A stretch of 19,711 nt of DNA, taken from positions 1 through 19,711 of the forward strand of contig JAFSWA010000043.1 of assembly GCA_017444705.1 (NCBI GenBank). Reading direction: 5' to 3'. The position numbers and the translations under genes were made by a program. The stretch comes from a bacterium. Lineage in GTDB: Bacteria; Cyanobacteriota; Vampirovibrionia; Gastranaerophilales; Gastranaerophilaceae. The notes under the pieces are model-generated. The model ran no database searches, had not been told where the DNA came from, and saw only the letters and a program-made list of their open reading frames with translations. Below, one piece after another: positions 7,776 to 13,604 of this stretch; position 1 is the first letter of the stretch; each line of letters opens with the position of its first letter.

Positions 7776-8153
7776 ATGGAAATTAAAAATTTAGCTGTCG
7801 GTATAGATATTGAAGATATCAAAAGGTTTGATAAATATTCAGTAGACCGAAATAACAGATTTTTGGAGAAAATATATACAAAATCGGAAATTGACTATTG
7901 CTTTTCTTATAAAACGCCTGCAAAGCATCTTGCAGCGAGATATTGTGCAAAAGAAGCATGCGTAAAATCTCTGACAAAACTCGGAATCAAAGATGTTTAC
8001 TATAATCAAATTGAAGTTTTCCGTGATAATTACGGCGGAGTTTCTATCAGGTTGATTAACAAAAAAAAGTATTCTCATCTGATTCTTCAAGTTAGTCTTT
8101 CTCATTCAAAGGATACTGCCGTAGCAAATGTCCTTGCTATTGAACCGATATAA
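7776..8153 (+). CDS. acpS: Holo-[acyl-carrier-protein] synthase (AcpS)
   Basis: 125 aa, the usual AcpS length. The enzyme moves the 4'-phosphopantetheine arm from coenzyme A onto a serine of acyl carrier protein, which fatty acid synthesis requires. Family landmarks are clear: VGIDIEDIKRF near the N-terminus with metal ligand D11, then RFLEKIYTKSEIDYC, then AARYCAKEACVKSL with the second ligand E60, and the C-terminal strand VSLSHSKDTAVANVLA. The start is set by AAAGGA upstream. The gene is alone on the plus strand and runs into the convergent radical-SAM-like gene with 11 bp between stop codons. No terminator is visible in that gap. Confidence 0.95.
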   Translation: MEIKNLAVGIDIEDIKRFDKYSVDRNNRFLEKIYTKSEIDYCFSYKTPAKHLAARYCAKEACVKSLTKLGIKDVYYNQIEVFRDNYGGVSIRLINKKKYSHLILQVSLSHSKDTAVANVLAIEPI

Positions 8154-8164
8154 AGTAACAAAAT

Positions 8165-9019
8165 TTAAACAAATGTTTTATCCGCAATATTTTTATTTTC
8201 AAGTTCTTTTGAAATACAATTTTTGCAGTTTTCAGTTTCAAGATAATTTGTTTTGGAAAAATCTTTTAAAGTTGTTCCCATTCTTGCTCTGTTGTCGCCT
8301 ACAAGTACAGGGCATGAAAATACTCCTGCCGAAGAAAAAACTCTCGATTTTGCACAGTGTAATTTTTTTGTTAACTTCACAAAATTCAGTTTTGACATAT
8401 CAGGATCAACCGCTGATTTGGTATTAATTATTATTTTCGGTTGAATTAATCCGTATCTGCCAAAAACTTTTTCAAACCCTTCGATAAGTTCTTTTTCTTG
8501 TGTTTCGGTTTTGTTATTTACAACTATAATCGGAGAAAAACCGTATTTTTGAAGAGAATCAATAGCGTGCATTACCTTTCTGAAATCTCCCCTTACACAA
8601 TAAGTATCATTTATTCTCTCATCAAAGTGATAAAGGATTATATTAAATATTAGCGGATAATTATTTTCCCGTTCATTTTGTACTTTTTCCAAAAAACGGG
8701 CTTTTTTCTCGTTAATATTTTGTGCTCCCGTAACAACAGTAGTCGGAGCAAAATGCAGACAAAACCTTAATATCCTGTTAAAATCAGGGTTAAACAAAGG
8801 TTCAGTCCCAATTAAATATATATTTTTTAATTTATTTATATCAATATCACTAATAGCCTCTTTTACCGCATCAATTCCCATTAATTTTGTTGTACGTTTT
8901 TTCTCTTTACTCAAATACGTCGGACGTTTTTTCCTTAAATCTACCTGTTTCGGAACAAGTTCAAAATATAAATCTTCTAAATTTTCCAAGACAACTGATG
9001 GTGCCATTTCAATTTTCAT
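8165..9019 (-). CDS. Radical-SAM/SPASM-like protein lacking the SAM-cluster cysteines
   Basis: 284 aa. The fold is that of radical SAM proteins with a C-terminal SPASM-type domain. YFELVP opens strand one. LIGTEPLFNPDF (69-80) corresponds to the GGEP strand-two motif, TVVTGAQNINEKKARFL follows, and CVRGDFRKVMHAIDSLQKYG (141-160) matches the mid-barrel pattern. The C-terminal part (C222, C236, C265, C268, with RARMGTTL between) has the spacing of an auxiliary Fe-S cluster. Where the SAM-cluster motif CxxxCxxC should follow strand one, the sequence reads PKQVDLRKKRP, and there is no cysteine before C87. The canonical [4Fe-4S]-SAM chemistry should therefore be lost, and it may be a pseudoenzyme or binding protein. 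The reading frame is intact and the start has AAAGGAAA upstream. A weak minus-strand promoter (TTTAAT 9087-9092, TATTAT 9064-9069, 17-base spacer) is possible. Confidence 0.85.
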   Translation of the reverse strand: MKIEMAPSVVLENLEDLYFELVPKQVDLRKKRPTYLSKEKKRTTKLMGIDAVKEAISDIDINKLKNIYLIGTEPLFNPDFNRILRFCLHFAPTTVVTGAQNINEKKARFLEKVQNERENNYPLIFNIILYHFDERINDTYCVRGDFRKVMHAIDSLQKYGFSPIIVVNNKTETQEKELIEGFEKVFGRYGLIQPKIIINTKSAVDPDMSKLNFVKLTKKLHCAKSRVFSSAGVFSCPVLVGDNRARMGTTLKDFSKTNYLETENCKNCISKELENKNIADKTFV

Positions 9020-9108
9020 ATTAATTTCCTTTCTTTACTGACTTTATACTGATTTATGATTTTATAATAAATCGTTTATAACAAAAATTAAATTCTCTAT
9101 ATCGACAG

Positions 9109-9321
9109 TTGACATAATTTTTTTTTAAAATATTTTAATGTTTTTTTCTTTAAAATAACAAAAAAATTCCTCAAAAAGGGGTTTAAAAATTTCAAAAAAG
9201 AAGAACAGATATTTTAATTGAAGAAAAAGTAAAAATTTTAAGGTTAAAGGGTAACAACAGATATGAAATCAGAAATATTTTAATTAATATGTAAGGTGGG
9301 CATACTTGCCCACCATTTTTT
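9109..9321 (+). ncRNA. Candidate small non-coding RNA (promoter to terminator)
   Basis: A perfect -35 box TTGACA (9109-9114) is followed by possible -10 boxes TATTTT (9131-9136, 16-base spacer) or TTTAAT (9134-9139, 19-base spacer). About 150 bases downstream a perfect 8-bp hairpin plus T tract (9295-9321) ends the unit. Only very short ATG frames lie between, for example six codons from the ATG in GATATGAAATC near 9263. The neighbouring genes do not need this terminator: the left one is read away from it and the right one starts beyond it. The family, if any, is not recognised. The -10 is weak, so this is tentative. Confidence 0.3.
9295..9321 (+). terminator. Rho-independent terminator hairpin
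   Basis: GGTGGGCA (9295-9302), loop TACT, TGCCCACC (9307-9314): a perfect 8-bp GC-rich stem. It is followed by A and six T (9316-9321). No annotated gene lies directly upstream on the plus strand, so it either ends an unannotated transcript or is a repeat-borne palindrome. Confidence 0.65.
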
Positions 9322-9328
9322 ATATTTT

Positions 9329-9373
9329 GGATTGCCACGAAACCGCCGAAATAGCGGTTTCTCGCAATGACAT
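9329..9373. repeat. Intergenic palindromic repeat unit, copy 1
   Basis: The unit begins GGATTGCCACG and ends TCGCAATGACA. It folds as two nested stems: ATTGC (9331-9335) with GCAAT (9364-9368), and AAACCGC (9340-9346) with GCGGTTT (9354-9360). The outer words are those of a dispersed palindrome (ATTGCCACG...CGCAATGA) that I recall from intergenic regions of several bacterial groups. That link is from memory and unverified. Confidence 0.55.
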
Positions 9374-9380
9374 GGAAACT

Positions 9381-9476
9381 GGATTGGCACGTCGCCTACG
9401 GCTCCTACCGCAAGCGGTACCCTCCCCCGTAAGGCTCGGCTGTCGCCTTGCCTACGGTTGATTTGTCGCTATGACA
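9381..9476. repeat. Intergenic palindromic repeat unit, copy 2, degenerate or expanded
   Basis: A second unit starts GGATTGGCACGTCGCC and ends TCGCTATGACA, so both ends are one-base variants of copy 1. Its interior is longer and GC-rich, with a perfect hairpin TACCGC (9406-9411) AA GCGGTA (9414-9419). The word CCTACGG occurs twice (9395-9401 and 9451-9457), and a near-inverse CCGTAAGG lies between. The base composition contrasts sharply with the AT-rich surroundings, which suggests insertion of a small non-autonomous repeat. Confidence 0.45.
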
Positions 9477-9578
9477 GGTTAATGATTAAATTATCGGTCT
9501 TAATTTCTAACATTTGATTGAAAGTTCCATAATTTTTATTAAGTTTTGTTACAAAAATCATAAAAAAATAAAAGAAAA

Positions 9579-9606
9579 ATTAAAGTTTTAAAAAAAAATG
9601 CCGATA
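9579..9606 (+). repeat. Conserved leader box, copy 1 (28 bp identical to 10684-10711)
   Basis: This 28-bp block (ATTAAAGTTTT, a run of nine A, TGCCGATA) recurs without change at 10684-10711. It sits 43 bases before the start codon of the first paralogue, and 42 before the second. Further similarity flanks it on both sides (TGTTAAGT and the AGAAGGAGAA ribosome binding site downstream). It overlaps the predicted promoter. Confidence 0.8.
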
Positions 9607-9608
9607 AT
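9580..9608 (+). promoter_or_regulatory. Predicted promoter of the first GPGND/EF-hand gene
   Basis: TTAAAG (9580-9585, weak -35) and GATAAT (9603-9608, five of six) are separated by 17 bases. This gives a leader of about 35 bases. The 17-base spacer holds the A-tract. The same arrangement recurs before the second paralogue. AAGGAG (9638-9643) lies six bases before the ATG. Confidence 0.45.
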
Positions 9609-9649
9609 ATGATTGTTAAGTAAAAATGTAAAAAAAGAAGGAGAAAAAT

Positions 9650-10543
9650 ATGAGCTATTTTCAAGGTTTAAATGCATCGAACATTCGTCAAGCATTATTG
9701 GGTATGTTCTTTGGCGGATCAAAATCAATCGGAGGCATGCAGCAAATGGGTGGTACTCAGCAAATGCAAGGCGTGCCGTACGGTTACTATGAGGGCGGTC
9801 AAGGATGCTGTACACAAGGCTATTTGCCTTCACAAGCATTTGATATGCCCGACCAAGAGGTTTATTTTGAAGGCGGTTGGGGTTGTATGCAGCAACCGAT
9901 GGTTCAAGATAACTCATGCGGATGCTGCCATAATCAGCAACCTGTTCAACCACAAAGAGGCTGCGGTCATGATTTTTCAGGACAATTCGCTATTAATACC
10001 GGCATAGCTGACGGTCCCGGTAATGATACCTATGACGGTCCCGGCAACGATGTTTATTCAAGAGGTAATTTCGGTATAATCGATACTCAAGGTGATGATT
10101 TATACGTTAATAATATGTCAATAAATACTTTTAATACTATTAACAATTTTTACAGACAGGAAGTTGCACCATCACCGACTACTCCTACGCAGTCATCAAC
10201 AGAACCTCCAAGTCCTTCAAAACCTGCTGATTCTACTGCTGTAAATCTTACACCTTTAAGAAATTTGTTAACAGGTATTGAAAAGCTTCAAGCAGATGGG
10301 GTATTGAGTGATTCAGAACTTAATAAAGCAATGTCAAATCCTCATTATGCCGATATGGACGGTGATGCCACAAAAATTTCATCGGAAGAAATGTCTATCT
10401 TTAACCGAATAAAAGTTCTTAATGAAGATAAAGATTTAATAAGTGATATTTTAAAAGGCAACTATGACAACATTAGCGATGCACAAAAGGAAGAACTCGG
10501 TTCCATAAGTGAAGCTATTAAAAATTTAACTATGAACAGATAA
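9650..10543 (+). CDS. Cys-rich protein with RTX-like GPGND repeats and C-terminal EF-hand pair (paralogue A)
   Basis: 297 aa, no signal peptide. Residues 1-115 are rich in Gly, Gln, Met and Cys (C53, C54, C79, C90, C92, C93, C105). Residues 114-168 hold GPGND-type repeats: DGPGNDTY (121-128), DGPGNDVY (129-136) and DTQGDDLY (145-152). These resemble the calcium-binding RTX nonapeptide and end in SINTFNTINNFY. A Pro/Ser/Thr linker (170-195) leads to a helical domain with two EF-hand-like loops. One is degenerate (211-223, ending DGVLSDSE). The other is good, with D235, D237, D239 and E246. EF-hand and RTX loops bind calcium, so a calcium-dependent extracellular protein is the best guess. Lack of an N-terminal signal together with RTX-like repeats would fit type I secretion (inference). 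The following gene is a clear paralogue. Function unknown. Confidence 0.85.
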   Translation: MSYFQGLNASNIRQALLGMFFGGSKSIGGMQQMGGTQQMQGVPYGYYEGGQGCCTQGYLPSQAFDMPDQEVYFEGGWGCMQQPMVQDNSCGCCHNQQPVQPQRGCGHDFSGQFAINTGIADGPGNDTYDGPGNDVYSRGNFGIIDTQGDDLYVNNMSINTFNTINNFYRQEVAPSPTTPTQSSTEPPSPSKPADSTAVNLTPLRNLLTGIEKLQADGVLSDSELNKAMSNPHYADMDGDATKISSEEMSIFNRIKVLNEDKDLISDILKGNYDNISDAQKEELGSISEAIKNLTMNR

Positions 10544-10590
10544 AAACGAATCATTAATAATAAATTATTCAAGTCGAATTAAATTCCAAG

Positions 10591-10624
10591 CCGATACATA
10601 ATATGTATCGGTTTTTATTTTTTA
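10591..10624 (+). terminator. Rho-independent terminator after paralogue A
   Basis: CCGATACATA (10591-10600), A, TATGTATCGG (10602-10611): a perfect inverted repeat forming a stem of eight or more pairs, followed by TTTTT A TTTTTTT. It lies 48 bases after the stop codon, so the two paralogues are probably separate transcripts. Confidence 0.8.
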
Positions 10625-10683
10625 TACAGAAAAAATAAAAATGTTAAGTTATGTAACAAAATCTGAAAGAATTTAAAAAAAAT

Positions 10684-10711
10684 ATTAAAGTTTTAAAAAA
10701 AAATGCCGATA
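10684..10711 (+). repeat. Conserved leader box, copy 2 (28 bp identical to 9579-9606)
   Basis: This is the second exact copy of the 28-bp block, placed 42 bases before the start codon of paralogue B. Because this block is leader DNA in both copies, the in-frame ATG inside it (10703) is not a real start. Confidence 0.8.
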
Positions 10712-10713
10712 TT
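10685..10713 (+). promoter_or_regulatory. Predicted promoter of the second GPGND/EF-hand gene
   Basis: TTAAAG (10685-10690) and GATATT (10708-10713) lie with the same 17-base spacer as in copy 1. The -10 is one base poorer than in copy 1. A start site near 10720 would give a leader of about 34 bases. Confidence 0.4.
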
Positions 10714-10741
10714 AAACATGTTAAGTACAAATGCAGAAAAG

Positions 10742-10747
10742 AAGGAG
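10742..10747 (+). promoter_or_regulatory. Ribosome binding site that fixes the start of paralogue B
   Basis: AAGGAG lies six bases before ATG 10754, exactly as AAGGAG (9638-9643) lies six bases before the ATG of paralogue A. This selects 10754 over the longer open frame from 10703, whose first 17 codons would overlap the conserved leader. Confidence 0.85.
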
Positions 10748-10753
10748 AAGCAT

Positions 10754-11935
10754 ATGAATTTTCAGCAATTATTTTCACAATTACCGTTTATCGGCTCAAT
10801 TTTTAGCAGGGGAACGTTTTTCTCCGGAAGATTAAACGGTTCAAATTCACTCTGGTGGCAAAGACAGGGCGGCTGCCAACAGATGTATGACAGCCCTGAC
10901 AAAGAAGTTGCATTTCAACCGCAGCAGCAGACACAAGGTTGTCAGCAGAAAGCGGCTCAACTTCAAAGCTGCGGATGCCAGCAGCAGCAACCGGTACAAC
11001 AAGAATGCAATCCGCAACCGACGGTTGATGACGGATGTGGATGCGGCGGTACAACTCCTACGCAGACAGTGGCTCCGAGTCCAACAGTAGATGATTGTCC
11101 CGGCTATACATGCAGGCATACGCCTAAACCATCACCGACACCGACATGTACTTGTCCTGAGCCGACACCATCACCGACACCGACATGCACTTGTCCTGAG
11201 CCGACACCATCACCAACACCGTCATGCACTTGTCCTCCTCAGCAGACAAAACCAATATGTCCTCCGGCACAACCACAAATGCCAACAGTTGTTGATACAA
11301 ATATTAACACCGGCATAATTGACGGTCCCGGCAACGATACTTATGACGGACCCGGAAATGATGTCTATGCATGGGGTAATCGTGGTATTATCGATACAAA
11401 CGGGAATGATATTTACGCACAAAATTATTCGATTAATACCTTTAATACGATAAATAATTTTTATGGGCCTCAGCCTTCGCCAACAGCGACGGTAGAGCCA
11501 TCACCAACGCCGACGACACCAACACCTACTACACCAACGCCGACGACACCTACACCTACGACACCAACTCCGACCGTGCCGACACCTACGCCGACACCGC
11601 CGGATCCGACAGTAACACCTACTGCGGAAGCTATTAACTTGACTCCTTTGAGAAATTTGTTGACAGGTATCGAAAAACTTACACCTGACGGCGTATTAAG
11701 CGATGCAGAGTTGGCAAAAGCGATGGCAAATCCTCACTATGCGGATTTAGACGGTAATCCCAACGCAATATCCTCTCAGGAAATGGCAATCTTTAACAGA
11801 ATAAAATCCTTTAATCAGGATAAAGACCTTATAAGTAATGTATTGAAAGGTGATTATTCAAATATAGATGAGTCAACTCTTGAACAACTCGGTGCATTGA
11901 GTGACGAAATTAAAAATTTAACAGAAAATCGTTAA
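10754..11935 (+). CDS. Cys/Pro-rich protein with RTX-like GPGND repeats and C-terminal EF-hand pair (paralogue B)
   Basis: 393 aa from the ATG chosen by leader homology and AAGGAG; no signal peptide. The N-terminal half is rich in Gln and Cys (CGC and CTC pairs). It includes two 13-residue tandem repeats of TCTCPEPTPSPTP (131-156) and a third, cut-short copy. The block at 184-237 is nearly the same as in paralogue A: DGPGNDTY (190-197), DGPGNDVY (198-205), DTNGNDIY (214-221), then SINTFNTINNFY. A PTPTT repeat linker (251-282) replaces the shorter linker of A. The C-terminal EF-hand pair follows (307-319, and 331-343 with D331, D333 and N335). Its second loop has Gln at position 12 and Glu at 13, so calcium binding may be weaker. 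The cysteines could form disulfides in a rigid Pro-rich stalk (inference). A surface or extracellular calcium-binding protein is likely; function unknown. Confidence 0.85.
   Translation: MNFQQLFSQLPFIGSIFSRGTFFSGRLNGSNSLWWQRQGGCQQMYDSPDKEVAFQPQQQTQGCQQKAAQLQSCGCQQQQPVQQECNPQPTVDDGCGCGGTTPTQTVAPSPTVDDCPGYTCRHTPKPSPTPTCTCPEPTPSPTPTCTCPEPTPSPTPSCTCPPQQTKPICPPAQPQMPTVVDTNINTGIIDGPGNDTYDGPGNDVYAWGNRGIIDTNGNDIYAQNYSINTFNTINNFYGPQPSPTATVEPSPTPTTPTPTTPTPTTPTPTTPTPTVPTPTPTPPDPTVTPTAEAINLTPLRNLLTGIEKLTPDGVLSDAELAKAMANPHYADLDGNPNAISSQEMAIFNRIKSFNQDKDLISNVLKGDYSNIDESTLEQLGALSDEIKNLTENR
11144..11236 (+). repeat. 39-bp coding tandem repeat in paralogue B
   Basis: Two full 39-bp units (11144-11182 and 11183-11221) and a partial third (11222-11236) each encode TCTCPEPTPSPTP or its start. 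The units differ at only a few bases, so copy number is likely to vary between strains. Confidence 0.85.
11504..11599 (+). repeat. Pro/Thr (PTPTT) coding repeat in paralogue B
   Basis: Repeats of about 15 bp (variants of CCAACGCCGACGACA) encode consecutive PTPTT pentapeptides in the linker between the GPGND block and the EF-hand pair. Codons alternate among ACA, ACG, ACC and ACT, so the protein repeat is older or better conserved than the DNA repeat. Confidence 0.75.
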
Positions 11936-11966
11936 AAAAGATGATATAATCTGATAAGTAAAAAAT

Positions 11967-12007
11967 GACCCAAATACCCTTATTTTAAGGATATTGGGTC
12001 TTTTTTT
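11967..12007 (+). terminator. Rho-independent terminator after paralogue B
   Basis: The outer stem GACCCAA (11967-11973) pairs with TTGGGTC (11994-12000). An inner stem continues it (CCTTA 11978-11982 with TAAGG 11986-11990, interrupted by mismatches). Seven T follow. Confidence 0.8.
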
Positions 12008-12030
12008 ATAAAAATTATGATAAAAAACTA

Positions 12031-12059
12031 TTGACTATTTAGGTAATTTTTGAGATAAT
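12031..12059 (+). promoter_or_regulatory. Strong predicted sigma70-type promoter of the SLH gene
   Basis: TTGACT (12031-12036, five of six) and GATAAT (12054-12059, five of six) are separated by exactly 17 bases. The start site would be near 12066, giving a leader of about 50 bases with AAAGGAG (12100-12106) nine bases before the ATG. Both boxes are among the best in the window, consistent with an abundant envelope protein. Confidence 0.65.
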
Positions 12060-12115
12060 TATGCCAAGAATATGTACTGTGTATAAAAAGATTTATTCGA
12101 AAGGAGAGTTTACAC

Positions 12116-13513
12116 ATGAAAAACGTAAAAAAATTAGCATTAAGCCTTAGCCTTGTATGCTTAACAGCAGGTGCGGCTTTTGCATGTACAGACGAACAGA
12201 AAGTTCAAGCATATGCTCATCCGACTATGTTTGGTTCACAATCACAGCAATTGAGCAATGCAGATGCTAACTACATTGTTGGCGGAAAAATCGTTAAGAC
12301 AAAAAAACAAATTGGTATGACGAACAAAGAAAACGTATTAACAAACGCTTTTGTTAAAGATGTTTTATCAATTATCAAAGAAAACTCAAAAGAAGTTTTC
12401 AATCCTAAGATGCCGATTCTTCGTTCAGAATTAGCTGTTGTTTTGGCTGAAGGTTTGTCAATTCCCGAAACAGGTAAAAAATATTCTTACACTGATATCG
12501 GTGGAGATTATTGGGCAACAAACTGGATTTACAAAGCTTTATCAGAAGGTGTAATGATTGGTTATCCTGACAGAACATTCCGTCCTGATCAACCTATCAC
12601 AAAAGCGGAAGTATTTGCTACAGTCGCTACCTTGATTGATGTTACTCCCGCAAAATCATTAACTTTCAAAGGCGAAACAGTTCAATATATTCCTAACTGG
12701 GCAGCTCCCGCAACAAAAGAAGTTATTGCTTCCGGTTTGCTTGATAATGTACCTGACAAAGATAAAGTTATTAACGACGAATATCTTTCAAAAGAACAAG
12801 TTGCTTATTTAGTTGGTGAATTAAGAACAAGATTATTAAATAAGAATACATTAGGCGTTAACGGAAAATATGTTCCGACAGCGTTGAATATCAAATTAAA
12901 AGAAAGAATTTCAGCAAGACATTCAAATGTTGGTGAAACTTTCACTGCTAAGTTAACTAACCCTGTTACAATCAACGGTGTTACATATTCAACAAAAGCA
13001 AAAGTAAAAGGTGAAGTTGTTGAAGTTTCAAGACCCGGTGTAAATAACCCAGGTTATGTAAAAGTTAAATTCACTCAATTAAAAGAAGGTGATAATGTTG
13101 TTGAATTCCCGAAAAACATCTCAGAAGCACAAGCTGATGTTTTGAAAAATCCTAACATTATTGCAAGATTAGTTGGTGCTCCGTTGTCATTCGCAGGCAG
13201 AACAGTTGGTATCGTCGGAAGAAGCGGTGCATCTGCTGTTGAAGTTTCAGGAAACGGTTTAGAAAACTTAGGTGATAACCTTTCTAATTCAGCTGTTAAC
13301 ACATTGTCATTACACCCGGGTGTTGGTGTTAAAAACTTAGGACAAGGTGTTGCTACTGTTGGTAAAGGTGTTTATGATATCACTAAATTAGCAGTAAGCG
13401 GTACATTTGGACTTGTTTATGAATTTGTTGATGAATTAGTTTATATAATTCTTCCTTCAAAATCTAACAATTCAAGTTTGAACCCCGGTGAAGAATTAAC
13501 AATTGTTTACTAA
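12116..13513 (+). CDS. SLH-domain envelope protein with beta-rich module
   Basis: 465 aa. A signal peptide (1 to about 23, AFA before C24) is followed by an S-layer homology region. It contains a partial first repeat near FNPKMPILRSELAVVLAEGL (96-115). A clear SLH repeat at 124-175 has YTDIGGDYWATNWIYKAL and IGYPDRTFRPDQPITKAEV, and a weaker third lies at about 190-240. SLH domains bind peptidoglycan-linked polymers and, in cyanobacteria-like diderms, link the outer membrane to the wall. Residues about 252-331 form a beta-rich module (PTALNIKLKERIS, VGETFTAKL, AKVKGEVVEV, VKVKFTQL) also found in the secreted protein at 4026-5117. A Gly/Ala/Val-rich C-terminal part (350-445) is amphipathic. 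C24 is not in a good lipobox, so ordinary cleavage is likelier than lipidation. The promoter and terminator make this a single-gene unit. Confidence 0.9.
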   Translation: MKNVKKLALSLSLVCLTAGAAFACTDEQKVQAYAHPTMFGSQSQQLSNADANYIVGGKIVKTKKQIGMTNKENVLTNAFVKDVLSIIKENSKEVFNPKMPILRSELAVVLAEGLSIPETGKKYSYTDIGGDYWATNWIYKALSEGVMIGYPDRTFRPDQPITKAEVFATVATLIDVTPAKSLTFKGETVQYIPNWAAPATKEVIASGLLDNVPDKDKVINDEYLSKEQVAYLVGELRTRLLNKNTLGVNGKYVPTALNIKLKERISARHSNVGETFTAKLTNPVTINGVTYSTKAKVKGEVVEVSRPGVNNPGYVKVKFTQLKEGDNVVEFPKNISEAQADVLKNPNIIARLVGAPLSFAGRTVGIVGRSGASAVEVSGNGLENLGDNLSNSAVNTLSLHPGVGVKNLGQGVATVGKGVYDITKLAVSGTFGLVYEFVDELVYIILPSKSNNSSLNPGEELTIVY

Positions 13514-13532
13514 TTCTTAACCTAAAAGATTT

Positions 13533-13563
13533 GAGGAGTCTGAAATCAGACTCCTCATTTTTT
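13533..13563 (+). terminator. Rho-independent terminator after the SLH gene
   Basis: GAGGAGTCTGA (13533-13543), AA, TCAGACTCCTC (13546-13556): a perfect inverted repeat forming about ten base pairs, followed by A and six T. On the minus strand the same hairpin is followed only by a weak T-rich stretch, so it mainly serves the plus strand. Confidence 0.9.
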
Positions 13564-13604
13564 ATTTATTTATTTATTGTAATAATAATCTATATAAATA
13601 ATTT

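Larger units (their letters stand above)
9020..9649. other. 630-bp intergenic region: content overview
   Basis: This is the only gene-free stretch longer than 300 bases. From left to right it holds the ribosome binding site and weak promoter of the radical-SAM-like gene (9020-9092), a plus-strand promoter-like TTGACA (9109), an AT-rich stretch without an ORF ending in a strong hairpin terminator (to 9321), and two GC-rich palindromic repeat units (9329-9476). The rest is AT-rich DNA with the promoter and leader of the next gene (from about 9549). I see no credible protein-coding frame in it. Confidence 0.7.

Noticed and set aside
9171..9186. CCTC-AAAAA-GGGG mini-hairpin as a terminator or riboswitch stem
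   Set aside because: Only four pairs, one a G-T, and no T tract; too weak to call.
9588..9953. Minus-strand frame of 121 codons overlapping paralogue A
   Set aside because: It is antisense to the promoter and coding start of paralogue A, has no ribosome binding site and no recognisable domain.
10703..10753. Longer N-terminus of paralogue B starting at ATG 10703
   Set aside because: The extra codons overlap the 28-bp leader box and promoter shared with paralogue A, and AAGGAG at 10742-10747 points to ATG 10754.
10887..11422. Several frames in other phases across the repeats of paralogue B (both strands)
   Set aside because: They arise from GC-rich repeat coding; none has a start signal, and the annotated frame has a conserved paralogue.
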